Of a DNA stretch of 38,772 nucleotides, positions 1 to 7,299 are shown one piece after another; the first letter of the stretch is position 1, and every line of letters starts with the position of its first letter. The stretch covers positions 9,692-48,463 of the forward strand of contig NZ_JBCFBA010000008.1 in NCBI RefSeq assembly GCF_038562415.1, given 5' to 3'. The stretch is from Solidesulfovibrio sp. Lineage in GTDB: Bacteria > Desulfobacterota > Desulfovibrionia > Desulfovibrionales > Desulfovibrionaceae. The notes under the pieces were generated by a model. It searched no databases. It saw only the letters and a list, made by a program, of their open reading frames with translations, and had not been told where the DNA came from. Position numbers and translations under genes: made by a program.

Positions 1-9
1 GGGAAGAAG

Positions 10-45
10 GCCTCCGGCGGCCGGGAGGGGGTGACCCCCTCCCGG
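10..45. repeat. Dispersed hairpin element, copy 1
   Basis: The 13-base core GCCTCCGGCGGCC (10-22) is followed by an inverted repeat with 12-bp arms (21-32 and 34-45). The same core occurs at 4175-4187 and 23217-23229, each time next to a G-rich hairpin. The gene that would precede this copy lies left of the window, so its position relative to a stop codon cannot be seen. Confidence 0.75.
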
Positions 46-109
46 ACCCTCCCCGACGGGGCGGGTGGGAGAGCGGTCGGGAACGGTGCGCGGCGGGGCG
101 TCGGTCGTG

Positions 110-182
110 GTGGTGCCGGAAATGGGCCTGCCGACACTGGCCGCAAGGCCGGCCAGCACGGCAGGCCCATTTCCGGCACCAC
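110..182. repeat. Long perfect inverted repeat (24-bp arms)
   Basis: Arms 110-133 and 159-182 are perfect reverse complements. The spacer 134-158 itself contains a smaller CTGGCC/GGCCAG hairpin, so the whole can fold as one long nested stem. It lies in a gene-free stretch (1-484). I see no open frame with coding character here, and the function is unknown. Confidence 0.8.
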
Positions 183-190
183 GGGCGCCA

Positions 191-212
191 GCGGCGAAGC
201 GCCGCATTTTTT
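191..212 (+). terminator. Intrinsic terminator candidate
   Basis: A GCGGCG/CGCCGC stem (191-205) is followed on the plus strand by CATTTTTTAA, the layout of a rho-independent terminator. It would end transcription entering from the left of the window. It lies between the two long inverted repeats at 110-182 and 242-312. Confidence 0.5.
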
Positions 213-241
213 AAACTTCGGCCCGCAGGGCCGACGGCTGG

Positions 242-312
242 GCGAGGCCGCAATTGGGCCTTTCGAGCCAGGAGCGCAGCGACGGCATCGAAAGGCCCAA
301 TTGCGGCCTCGC
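242..312. repeat. Long perfect inverted repeat (25-bp arms)
   Basis: Arms 242-266 and 288-312 are perfect reverse complements with a 21-base spacer. Another small hairpin (CGGCCC/GGGCCG, 219-233) sits just upstream. With 110-182 it forms a cluster of stable structures in about 200 bases. There is no T tract after it on either strand, so simple termination does not explain it. Confidence 0.8.
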
Positions 313-386
313 ATCTTCGCGCCGCGCACGACCATCACCCCGGTGACCGCACCTCCTCCCGCCCGCCTGCGCCGACCGGGGGGTTC

Positions 387-451
387 GGGGGGCGTGACGC
401 CCCCCGATGGGTCCAGGGCAAAGCCCTGGTGGGGTCGGGGGCAACGCCCCC
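387..451. repeat. Triple GC-hairpin element
   Basis: Three short hairpins follow one another: 387-405 (GGGGGGC/GCCCCCC), 413-429 (CCAGGGC/GCCCTGG) and 437-451 (GGGGGC/GCCCCC). The block lies 34 bases beyond the tmk stop codon, so it is downstream of tmk on the minus strand. The first hairpin closely matches one at 14320-14340, which suggests a dispersed 3'-end element. Confidence 0.65.
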
Positions 452-484
452 GGAGGGAGGGGCGACCTCGGCTGGCTGGGCTGC

Positions 485-1120
485 CTACCCGGCCAGGCGC
501 TCGGCCACGGCTTGCCAGACGTCCTGTGCGACCTGGTCCACGTCGCGGCTGGCGTCGATGACGGCGAAGCGGCGGGGGTGCAGGGTGGCCAGGGCAAGGT
601 AGCCTTGGCGCACGCGGCGGTGGAATTCGAGGTGTTCGGCTTCGAAGCGGCCTTCATCGGCTCCGTGGGGGTTGGCAAGGGCGCGGGCCAGAGTACGGCG
701 CAGGCCTTGTTCGGGCTCGAGGTCGAGGAGGAGGGTGCATTGCGGCCAGGCGCCGGCCACGGCCACGTCGTTTAAGGTATTGAGCAGGCCGACGTCCAGG
801 CCCCGGCCGTAGCCCTGGTAGGCCACGGTGGAGTCGGCGAAGCGGTCGCAGATGACGATGTGGCCGCGCTGCTGGGCCGGGCGGATGATTTCGGCCACGT
901 GCTGGGCCCGGTCGGCCAGATAGAGGAAGAGTTCGGCCCGGCTGTCGAGGTTTGTGGTCTTGGTGGACAGCAGGATGGCCCGCAGGGTCAGCCCCAGTTC
1001 GCAGCCGCCGGGCTGGCGGGTGACGGTGACGGCGCGGCCCGCGGCTTCCAGGCGCGCTTGCAGCCGGGCGATCTGGGTGGATTTGCCCGAGCCTTCTACG
1101 CCTTCAAAGGTAATAAACAC
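485..1120 (-). CDS. tmk: Thymidylate kinase
   Basis: Phosphorylates dTMP to dTDP with ATP in the cytoplasm, an essential step towards dTTP. The 211-residue length is normal for the family. Visible motifs are the P-loop GVEGSGKST (residues 7-15), the DRFADSTVAYQGYGRG dTMP-site segment and a C-terminal LEFHRRVRQGYLALA helix. The usual TREPGGT motif reads TRQPGGC here, with Glu replaced by Gln and Thr by Cys. The start is GTG at 1118-1120, chosen because an AAGGA Shine-Dalgarno sits six bases upstream and because the protein then begins MFITFEG as family members do. It overlaps the end of the upstream HD-domain gene by 25 bases, so the two are probably translationally coupled. Confidence 0.95.
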   Translation of the reverse strand: MFITFEGVEGSGKSTQIARLQARLEAAGRAVTVTRQPGGCELGLTLRAILLSTKTTNLDSRAELFLYLADRAQHVAEIIRPAQQRGHIVICDRFADSTVAYQGYGRGLDVGLLNTLNDVAVAGAWPQCTLLLDLEPEQGLRRTLARALANPHGADEGRFEAEHLEFHRRVRQGYLALATLHPRRFAVIDASRDVDQVAQDVWQAVAERLAG

Positions 1121-2124
1121 TGCGCGTCCTTTTCCCGGGGCTTGGGCGGTTTTTCCGGGGCCTCCCGGGGGGTGCGCTTGGGGTTGTAGAGGAAGCGGTC
1201 CAGGGTGCGGGCGAAGGGGGACCATTGGCCGGGTTCGTCGGACTCGAAGGTCGCCTCGATCTGGTTGAGCTTGGCGTCGATGTTGTCCGCGAAGTGCAGC
1301 ACGAAGGCTTCGGCGGTCTTGGGCCGGCGCGGCGAGCCGTATTCGTATTCGCCGTGGTGGGCCAGCAGGATGTGCTTGAAGTGCAGGGCCAGCTCGGGGT
1401 CGATGCCGGCCTTTTTGAGCAGCGGCTCCACCAGTTCCAGGGTGATGACGATGTGGCCGAGCAGCCGGCCGGCGTCGGTGTAGTCCCGGGCCGGGCCGGC
1501 GGTCAGTTCCCAGGCCTTGCCCAGGTCGTGGCAGACGGCGGCGGCGGTCAGCGTGTCGCGGTCGAGGTGGGGGTAGCGCTCGCAGATGGCCAGGACCAGC
1601 CGGGCCACGGACAGGGTGTGTTCGAGCAGGCCGCCCCGGTAGGCGTGGTGGACGTTTTTTGCGCCCGGGGCCTCGAGGAGCCGGCTGTGGAATTCGGGAT
1701 GGGCCAGCACCTTGGTGCAGAACTTGCGCCAGGGGGCGTGGGAGATTTCCGCGCGGCAAAGCTCGGTGAGCTGTTCCAGGAGCGCTTCGGGCGGCTCGGC
1801 GCTGGTGGGCACGAACTGGGACAGGTCCGGGGAAAACTCCTCCGGGGGCAGCACCCGCAGCCGCTCGACGTTGACTTGCGGCTTGTCGCGGTAGGCGCCG
1901 ACCTGGCCCTCGACGTGGACGAACTGTCCCGGGGACAGCTCGGCGTACTCGCGCGCCGCCGGGCTCCAGATCTTGGCCTCGATCTGGCCGGTGGCGTCCT
2001 CGAGGACGAGCGTCCAGAAGGGGCCGTTTTTGGCCTGGGCCAGCCTGGCCGCGCCGAGGCAGAACACGTCGGCGGCGGGCTGTCCGGGCACGAGGTCTTT
2101 GACGAATTGTGTTTTCGCGGTCAC
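1096..2124 (-). CDS. OB-fold/HD-domain 3'-5' exoribonuclease-like protein (YhaM family)
   Basis: The 342-residue protein has an N-terminal OB-type nucleic-acid-binding region (about residues 10-90, with ATGQIEAKIW and FVHVEGQV) and an HD hydrolase domain (about 155-290). The HD domain shows LLEHTLSVA, CHDLGKAW, a later GHI histidine and LLAHHGEYEYG. This is the layout of Bacillus YhaM/CBF1, which trims RNA and some DNA 3' ends with a divalent metal. The start is taken at GTG 2122-2124, where VTAKTQFVKDL begins the conserved part. Open frame continues upstream, but it runs into the surE promoter region. The ribosome site (GGTGAAG) is weak. It overlaps tmk downstream. The YhaM-like activity is inferred from architecture. 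Confidence 0.85.
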   Translation of the reverse strand: MTAKTQFVKDLVPGQPAADVFCLGAARLAQAKNGPFWTLVLEDATGQIEAKIWSPAAREYAELSPGQFVHVEGQVGAYRDKPQVNVERLRVLPPEEFSPDLSQFVPTSAEPPEALLEQLTELCRAEISHAPWRKFCTKVLAHPEFHSRLLEAPGAKNVHHAYRGGLLEHTLSVARLVLAICERYPHLDRDTLTAAAVCHDLGKAWELTAGPARDYTDAGRLLGHIVITLELVEPLLKKAGIDPELALHFKHILLAHHGEYEYGSPRRPKTAEAFVLHFADNIDAKLNQIEATFESDEPGQWSPFARTLDRFLYNPKRTPREAPEKPPKPREKDAQCLLPLKA

Positions 2125-2193
2125 GAGGGCTTCACCGTGGTTGGAGAAAACAGGAAGGTGCCCGGGGGCGGGGCGGTTGTCAATGCTCCAGCC

Positions 2194-2221
2194 TTGACAT
2201 GGCCGCGACCTCGGGCATAGT
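2194..2221 (+). promoter_or_regulatory. Sigma70-type promoter for surE
   Basis: TTGACA (2194-2199) is a perfect -35 box. CATAGT (2216-2221) matches four of six -10 positions at 16-base spacing. Transcription would start near 2229, about 20 bases before the surE ATG, leaving room for the GGGGAGAG ribosome site. It lies in the gap between the divergent HD-domain gene and surE. Confidence 0.55.
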
Positions 2222-2249
2222 TCACGACCGGGACTCGCGGGGAGAGAGC

Positions 2250-3017
2250 ATGCGCATCCTGTTGACAAACGACGACGGCATTCATGCCGTGGGCATCCGT
2301 GACCTGTACAAGGGCCTGGTCGCGGCCGGGCACGAGGTGCTGGTGGCGGCGCCGCTGTCCGAGCAGTCGGCCGTGGGCCATGCCATCACCATCGCCATGC
2401 CGCTTCGGGTCAAGGAATTCACGGAAAACGGTTTCCATGGCCTGGGGGTGTCCGGCACGCCGGCCGACTGCGTCAAGCTCGCTTTGACCACCCTGTGCGA
2501 CACCAAGCCCGACCTGGTGATTTCCGGCATCAACGCCGGGGCCAACGTGGGCGTGGACATCCTCTATTCGGGCACGGTTTCCGCCGCCACCGAAGGGGCG
2601 CTCATGGGCTATCCGGCCCTGGCCGTATCGGCCGACGACTTTTCGCCCGCGGACCTCACCGAACAGGGCGCCTACGTGGCCGATTTCATCGCTTCCCGGC
2701 CCTGGGAGGCGGCGCCGCCGCGTTGCGTGCTCAACCTCAATTTCCCGGCCCTGCCCCTGGGGCAGGCCAAGGGCTTGCGCCTGTGCCCGCCCACGCCCGC
2801 CGTCTACAACGACTGGTTCGTCACGCGTCAGGACCCGCGCGGGCGCAACTACTATTGGCTGACCGGCGTCATCCCGCCGGAGAACCTTTCGCCGGAGACG
2901 GACCGGGCCATGCTGACCGAAGGCCACATCACCCTGACACCGCTTCGTTTCGACTTCACGGACCGCGACACCATGGACCGGCTGGCCGGGCGGCTGGGCG
3001 CCCGGGTCTCGGGGTAA
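2250..3017 (+). CDS. surE: 5'/3'-nucleotidase SurE
   Basis: SurE removes phosphate from nucleoside 5'- and 3'-monophosphates, and in some species from short polyphosphate, using a divalent metal in the cytoplasm. The 255-residue protein starts MRILLTNDDG with the metal-binding Asp8-Asp9. Ser40 (SEQSAVGH) and Asn95 (SGINAGANVG) are the other expected ligands. The signature GTPADCVKLAL and the SGTVSAATEGAL loop are intact. The ATG has a GGGGAGAG ribosome site directly upstream. It is the first gene of a plus-strand group with a diguanylate cyclase and a lipoprotein. The 173-base gap to the next gene leaves cotranscription open. Confidence 0.96.
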   Translation: MRILLTNDDGIHAVGIRDLYKGLVAAGHEVLVAAPLSEQSAVGHAITIAMPLRVKEFTENGFHGLGVSGTPADCVKLALTTLCDTKPDLVISGINAGANVGVDILYSGTVSAATEGALMGYPALAVSADDFSPADLTEQGAYVADFIASRPWEAAPPRCVLNLNFPALPLGQAKGLRLCPPTPAVYNDWFVTRQDPRGRNYYWLTGVIPPENLSPETDRAMLTEGHITLTPLRFDFTDRDTMDRLAGRLGARVSG

Positions 3018-3190
3018 CGGTTGCTTTTTTCGCGCATTGAGGCATGATGCAACCGGCATTGGCTATTGCTTCCGGCCAGATCGGACCGTTTTTCGGCGAT
3101 TGCGGCGCGTGGGAATATGACGGGACAAGCGGCGTGGACGCCGCCGGCGCGCCGGACAAGGGTGGTCAAGGAAGCTGCACCAGGATCGGC

Positions 3191-4156
3191 ATGAACATCC
3201 TGATCGTGGACGATTCCGACTCCTCGCGTTTGCTGCTGTCCACCATCCTCAAGGGGGCCGGCTACGTGGAGCCCTTGTGCGCCGGATCGGCCGGGGAGGC
3301 CCTGGCCCTGCTCGACGAGCGCTGCCGCAAGCACGACGTCCCGGACGTGGACCTGGTGCTCATGGACGTGGTCATGCCGGACATGGACGGCATCGACGCC
3401 ACGCGGCTGATCAAGGCCGACGCGCGGCTTCGCGACATCCCCATCATCATCGTCACGGTGAAAGACGACGCCGCGAGCCTCGAGCGCGCCTTCGAGGCCG
3501 GGGCCATGGATTTTCTGGCCAAGCCGGTCAACAGCATGGAGCTGCGGGCCAGGGTCCGCTCGGCGCTTAAGCTCAAGGAAGAGATGGACCAGCGCAAGGC
3601 CCGGGAGCGGGAGCTCGAGGCGCTCACGCGCAAGTTCGAGCAGCTCTCCAACCAGGACGGCCTGACCGGCGTGCCCAACCGGCGCTGTTTCGAGGACGTT
3701 TTTCGCAAGGAATGGCTGCGTTCGCGCCGCGAGGGCGCGGCGCTTTCGGCCCTGATGATCGATATCGACTGCTTCAAGGACTACAACGACACCTACGGGC
3801 ACCTGCAGGGCGATCTGTGCCTGCGCCAGGTGGCCGAGTGCATCGTGGCGGCGCTCAAGCGCCCCGGGGATTTCGTGGCCCGCTACGGCGGCGAGGAGTT
3901 CGTGGCCCTGCTGCCGGGCACGGACCTGGCCGGGGCGCTGTCCATCGCCGGGCTCATCCGTTCCAACCTGCGCGGGGCCGGCATCGAGCACGCCAGCTCC
4001 AACGTGGCCGACGTGGTCACGGTCTCCATCGGCATTTCGGGCGTGGTGCCCAACATGGACATCGAGCCCGAGGCCCTGCTCGCCGCCTCGGACGCCGCCC
4101 TCTACCAGGCCAAGAGCGCCGGCCGCAACCGCGTCGAGGTCCGCCCGGCAGCCTGA
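3191..4156 (+). CDS. Response regulator with GGDEF (diguanylate cyclase) output
   Basis: Two domains are visible in 321 residues. A receiver domain (about 1-120) has acidic Asp7-Asp8, phosphoacceptor Asp59 (LVLMDVVMPDMDG), the T of IVTVKDD and the K of FLAKPV. A short helical linker leads to a GGDEF domain (about 155-320) with an intact GGEEF site (YGGEEF), the NQDGLTGVPNRR start and DIDCFKDYND. An RxxD inhibitory site (RPGD) lies exactly five residues before GGEEF, so product feedback by c-di-GMP is expected. This is a PleD/WspR-like arrangement: phosphorylation should stimulate synthesis of c-di-GMP. The start at 3191 is chosen because AGGA lies five bases upstream and the receiver begins at MNILIVDD. 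No cognate kinase is in the window. Confidence 0.93.
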   Translation: MNILIVDDSDSSRLLLSTILKGAGYVEPLCAGSAGEALALLDERCRKHDVPDVDLVLMDVVMPDMDGIDATRLIKADARLRDIPIIIVTVKDDAASLERAFEAGAMDFLAKPVNSMELRARVRSALKLKEEMDQRKARERELEALTRKFEQLSNQDGLTGVPNRRCFEDVFRKEWLRSRREGAALSALMIDIDCFKDYNDTYGHLQGDLCLRQVAECIVAALKRPGDFVARYGGEEFVALLPGTDLAGALSIAGLIRSNLRGAGIEHASSNVADVVTVSIGISGVVPNMDIEPEALLAASDAALYQAKSAGRNRVEVRPAA

Positions 4157-4174
4157 TACGGTCGATGGGGAAAA

Positions 4175-4226
4175 GCCTCCGGCGGCCAGGAGAGGCGAGG
4201 CCTCTCCTGGACCTCTCCCTTGGGGA
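4175..4226. repeat. Dispersed hairpin element, copy 2
   Basis: The core GCCTCCGGCGGCC (4175-4187) is followed by arms CCAGGAGAGG (4186-4195) and CCTCTCCTGG (4201-4210), then a small CTCCC/GGGAG hairpin (4214-4226). It starts 18 bases after the stop codon of the GGDEF gene, so it may stabilise or terminate that transcript. Confidence 0.7.
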
Positions 4227-4292
4227 GGGGGCATTGTCCGGGCCGGCCCTTCCCGGGATTCCATTGTCCACTGTTGCCCACGAGGAGGGCGT

Positions 4293-4787
4293 ATGGGGCG
4301 GATGTTGCTGGCCGTTTGCCTGGTCGGGCTCGTGCTGGCCGGCTGTTTCGCGCCCCGGGAGCAGGTGGCCGCCCGCAACTGGCGGCCCATGGGCGCGTCC
4401 GGGCTGCCGCTCGGCCAACTCGTGGCCCGCACTCCGGGGCTTAAGTCCGTCACTTGGGAGTCGTTCGTGGACGGCCGGGGCCGCACCGTGGCCCGACTGG
4501 CGGCGGAATACGCCCCGGCCGGGGCGTATTCCGGCTGCCCGGCGCCCGAACCGGGCCTGGCCCTGGCGGCCCGCAGCTTCCTGCTGCTCGACCTGGCCGT
4601 CTCGCCAGAGGGGGCGGTGGAGTTCCAGGCGGCCACGGCCCAGGCCTACGACGCGGCCGGGTATTACGAGGAATACACCCTGGACGCCGGCGTGGTCGCC
4701 GCCCTGGTGGCCGGGGTTTGCCCCGTTCCCTGCGCCGATTTGCGGCTGCCGGCCTATCTGGAGAAGGGGCCGGGGTCGTCTTCCTGA
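4293..4787 (+). CDS. Small lipoprotein of unknown function
   Basis: The 164-residue protein begins with a short hydrophobic signal ending in the lipobox LVLAGC, so it should be lipidated at that Cys and anchored to a membrane. The mature part has no family I recognise. It is alanine- and glycine-rich and has three further cysteines, two of them in PVPCADL and VAGVCP. GAGGAGG lies four bases before the ATG. A second ATG three codons in is possible. The coding sequence contains a perfect 30-base palindrome (4504-4533). It is the last gene of the surE group and runs convergently towards motA, ending 45 bases from its stop. Confidence 0.7.
   Translation: MGRMLLAVCLVGLVLAGCFAPREQVAARNWRPMGASGLPLGQLVARTPGLKSVTWESFVDGRGRTVARLAAEYAPAGAYSGCPAPEPGLALAARSFLLLDLAVSPEGAVEFQAATAQAYDAAGYYEEYTLDAGVVAALVAGVCPVPCADLRLPAYLEKGPGSSS
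4504..4533. repeat. Perfect 30-bp palindrome inside a coding region
   Basis: The sequence 4504-4518 is the exact reverse complement of 4519-4533, with no spacer. It encodes EYAPAGAYSG within the lipoprotein. A two-fold-symmetric protein-binding site, a cruciform or a short inverted duplication are all possible. No function can be assigned from sequence. Confidence 0.8.
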
Positions 4788-4832
4788 CCGTTTTCGGCCG
4801 GCATCGCCTCCGTCGCTTCCCGCCTCGCCCGG

Positions 4833-5699
4833 CTACTTGCCCTTGCTGGCCTTGATGGCCTGTTCGAGTTCCTCGAAGGTGGGGCGCTTGTGGATGGGGA
4901 TGGCCCGGCGGCCGGCCTCCAGGGCCACGGGCGGCGGGTTGCCGCCGACGAAGGCCGTCAGCGACGCCTTGGCCACGAGCAGGATGGACTCGGTTTCCTT
5001 GGCCCGGTGCTCGATGTTGGTGGCGATGGGCGCCACGAAGCCGTAGGCGGCCAGGACGCCCAGGAACGTGCCGACCAGAGCCGCGCCGATGCTGTGGCCG
5101 AGCACCTCGGCCGGCTCGTTGATCTTGCCCATGGTGATGACGACGCCAAGCACGCAGGCCACGATGCCAAGGCCCGGCAGGGCGTCGGACGTCTTGGAGA
5201 TGGAGTGGGCCGGGATGAGGGCCTCGTGCACCGTGGCCTCGATGTCCGCCTCCATGATGGACTCGAACTCGTGGGCCTCGATGTTGACCGTGGAGAAGAT
5301 GCGCATGGTGTCGCAGATGAAGGCCAGGACTTCGTGGTTTTTCTTGTTCTTGGCGAAGTTGCTGAAAATCGGGCTCTCGGCCGGCCGCTCCACGTCCTTT
5401 TCGATGGCCACCAGCCCCTCGCGGCGGATCTTCATGTACAGGCCGGACAGCGTGGTGAGCAGCTCCAGGTAGTAGGCCTTGCTCGTCATCATGGCGCCGA
5501 AAACCGACAGCGCGCCCTTGAAGGTGGCGCCGAGCACGTCCTTGGGCGAACTGATGACCAGCTGGCCCAGCGCGCCGCCGAGGATCATGAGCATTTCCGG
5601 GGGGGCGGCGGAAATGAGCAGGTCGAAGTTGCCCTTTTCCAGGATGAAACCCGCCAGGATGCAGCCGATGACGATGATGATGCCGATGATCGCGAACAT
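4833..5699 (-). CDS. motA: Flagellar motor stator protein MotA
   Basis: MotA forms, with MotB, the ion-conducting stator of the flagellar motor in the inner membrane. The 288-residue length is typical. Four membrane segments are visible: residues about 3-20 (IIGIIIVIGCILAG), about 35-50 (MLMILGGALGQLVI), and a C-terminal pair around LPGLGIVACVLGVV and GTFLGVLAAYGFVAP. The large cytoplasmic loop between them carries the charged residues that contact FliG. The ATG lies 24 bases after the motB stop, with GAGG just upstream, so it is the second gene of a motB-motA operon. Whether protons or sodium drive it cannot be told from what I can see. Confidence 0.95.
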   Translation of the reverse strand: MFAIIGIIIVIGCILAGFILEKGNFDLLISAAPPEMLMILGGALGQLVISSPKDVLGATFKGALSVFGAMMTSKAYYLELLTTLSGLYMKIRREGLVAIEKDVERPAESPIFSNFAKNKKNHEVLAFICDTMRIFSTVNIEAHEFESIMEADIEATVHEALIPAHSISKTSDALPGLGIVACVLGVVITMGKINEPAEVLGHSIGAALVGTFLGVLAAYGFVAPIATNIEHRAKETESILLVAKASLTAFVGGNPPPVALEAGRRAIPIHKRPTFEELEQAIKASKGK

Positions 5700-5723
5700 A
5701 GCCTCGCCATGCTGTCGCCGGGT

Positions 5724-6755
5724 CTAGAACTGCCCCTCGGTCGACCGGTCGTAGAGGTTGTTGATCTGCTGTTCCAGGACATCGCCCACATCCGGCGTCT
5801 TGGGCGTGACCACGTTGCCGGGGCCGCCCGCGCCGCCGCTGCCGTCGGCCGGCTTTTCCCCGGCCTTGGCCGGGCGGTAGAGCAGCAGGCTGATGCGCCG
5901 GTTTCGCGGGTCGTAGAGGTTGCCGGGGACGTAGGGCCGGGTGTCGGCGAAGCCCGTCACCGCGGCCACCTGGTCCGGGGAAAGGCCCTGCTGGAGCATC
6001 AGTCGCCGGGCGGCCAGGGCCCGGCCGACGGAGAGGTCCCAGTTGGTGTAGGTGCCGGAATAGCGGTAGGCGTCGGTGTGGCCCTCGATGGCCACCTTGA
6101 CGCCTTCCTTGCGGATGACGTCGGTGACGGCGGCCAGGATGCGCTGGGCTTCGGGGGTGGGGGTCACGCCGCCGAGGTCGAACAGCGGCCGGTCGGACTT
6201 GTCCATGATCTCGATGCGCACCCGGTCCTTTTCCCGGCTGACGGACACCTGGCCGGCCAGTTCGGGCACGGCCTTTTCCAGGGCGGACTCGACCTGCTGT
6301 TCCAGGGCCTTGGCCTGGGCCTCGGCCGCCGCCTGGGCCTGGGCCTGGGCCTTGGCCTCGGCCGCCGCCTTGGCGTCGGGCCGGCGGCCGCCGTCGAGGT
6401 CGCCCGTCCCCTGGCCCTTGCCGCCGGTGGGCTCCTTGCCGCCCCGGTCGATGGCCACGTCGGGGCGTTCGTCCTGGCTGCCGACGATGGCGCCGGGCGG
6501 TCCCAGGCCCCCGGTGTCGAGGAGCTGGGCCGAGGGGCCGGGGTTCTGGAAGAGGCTGAAGTCGTTGAAATAGGCGGCGAGCTGTTCCTTTTTTTCCTGG
6601 GGGGTCATGTTTAAAAGCCACATCAGCAGGAAAAAGGCCATCATGGCCGTGACCAGGTCGGCGTAGGCGACCTTCCACGAGCCGCCGTGGGCGCCGCCGG
6701 CGACCTTCTTGACTCGTTTGATGATGATGTTGGCTTTATGCCCCTGTTCGGCCAT
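5724..6755 (-). CDS. motB: Flagellar motor protein MotB
   Basis: MotB anchors the stator to peptidoglycan and carries the ion-binding Asp. The 343-residue protein has one membrane helix (about 30-50) with the essential aspartate Asp33 in YADLVTAMMAFFLLMW. The C-terminal OmpA-like peptidoglycan-binding domain (about 190-310) shows IEGHTDAYRY, NWDLSVGRALAARR and a final RNRRISLLLY. Between them lies an unusually long linker rich in Ala, Gln, Glu and Lys (about 125-155), encoded by short near-repeats around 6300-6370. GGAGG precedes the ATG. It is the first gene of the pair, preceded by a near-perfect sigma28 promoter, so it is likely a late flagellar gene. Confidence 0.95.
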   Translation of the reverse strand: MAEQGHKANIIIKRVKKVAGGAHGGSWKVAYADLVTAMMAFFLLMWLLNMTPQEKKEQLAAYFNDFSLFQNPGPSAQLLDTGGLGPPGAIVGSQDERPDVAIDRGGKEPTGGKGQGTGDLDGGRRPDAKAAAEAKAQAQAQAAAEAQAKALEQQVESALEKAVPELAGQVSVSREKDRVRIEIMDKSDRPLFDLGGVTPTPEAQRILAAVTDVIRKEGVKVAIEGHTDAYRYSGTYTNWDLSVGRALAARRLMLQQGLSPDQVAAVTGFADTRPYVPGNLYDPRNRRISLLLYRPAKAGEKPADGSGGAGGPGNVVTPKTPDVGDVLEQQINNLYDRSTEGQF

Positions 6756-6773
6756 GCATCCTCCGTCTTGCCC

Positions 6774-6800
6774 CTATCGGCCGGCCGGCCGGCCTGTTTA
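6774..6800 (-). promoter_or_regulatory. Sigma28 (FliA)-type promoter for motB-motA
   Basis: Read on the minus strand, TAAACAGG (6800-6793) is followed by exactly 11 bases and then GCCGATAG (6781-6774). The known FliA consensus is TAAA-N15-GCCGATAA, so only the last base differs in the core positions. Transcription would begin near 6767, just upstream of the GGAGG ribosome site (6764-6760) and the motB ATG. The spacer is a run of CCGG repeats. Confidence 0.8.
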
Positions 6801-6896
6801 GGGGGACGGGCGCGTTTTGCGGAAGCTACGCAGGGTTACGGCAAAGGGCAACAGGGAGGACGGGAGGGCCGGGGCCGAGACGGCCGCGCCAGCACG

Positions 6897-6925
6897 AAAA
6901 GGGCGAAGGGAATGTCCCTCCGCCC
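6897..6925 (-). terminator. Intrinsic terminator after rpmA
   Basis: On the minus strand a stem pairs GGGCG and AGGGA with their complements (6925-6901) around a short loop and is followed by TTTTCG (plus-strand AAAA at 6897-6900). It lies 60-90 bases beyond the rpmA stop. A second hairpin, CGTTCCC/GGGAACG (6954-6969), sits closer to the stop without a T run. Confidence 0.6.
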
Positions 6926-6984
6926 GCGTGAAATCCTGTTGCCGTGGCCGCGTCGTTCCCGGGGGAACGGCTCGGGCCGGCGCG

Positions 6985-7272
6985 CTACTGGGTGGTTTCG
7001 GAACCGGCCGCGGTCGGCAGGACCAGGACGCGGGTCTTGACCTTCTTGTTGCGCAGGTACTTCTCGAATTTGACCACGCCGTCGACCAGGGCGAACAGCG
7101 TGTAGTCGCGGCCCATGCCCACGCCCTCGCCGGGGTGGAACTTGGTGCCGAGCTGGCGCACGAGGATGTTGCCGGCCAGGACGGCCTGGCCGCCGAAACG
7201 CTTGACGCCGCGCCGTTGCCCGGCGCTGTCGCGGCCGTTTCTGGAGCTGCCGCCCGCTTTTTTATGTGCCAT
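6985..7272 (-). CDS. rpmA: 50S ribosomal protein bL27
   Basis: bL27 sits next to the peptidyl-transferase centre, and its flexible N-terminus reaches towards the P-site tRNA. The 95-residue sequence begins [20 protein letters not shown] and carries [37 protein letters not shown] and a basic C-terminal half, all diagnostic. It has no N-terminal cleavable extension of the Firmicutes kind. AAGGAG lies seven bases before the ATG. It follows rplU by 27 bases, the conserved rplU-rpmA order, and is followed by a terminator. Confidence 0.98.
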   Translation of the reverse strand: MAHKKAGGSSRNGRDSAGQRRGVKRFGGQAVLAGNILVRQLGTKFHPGEGVGMGRDYTLFALVDGVVKFEKYLRNKKVKTRVLVLPTAAGSETTQ

Positions 7273-7299
7273 GTCGGGACTCCTTCGGGAAAATGTGGG

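Noticed and set aside
31-561. Open frame at the left edge, plus strand
   Set aside because: It is Arg/Gly/Pro-rich, crosses several perfect hairpins and the end of tmk, and has no ribosome site or recognisable domain.
4450-6678. A 742-codon minus-strand frame over motA and motB
   Set aside because: The product is Arg/Gly/Pro-rich low complexity and lies fully over motA/motB, whose motifs are unambiguous in another frame.
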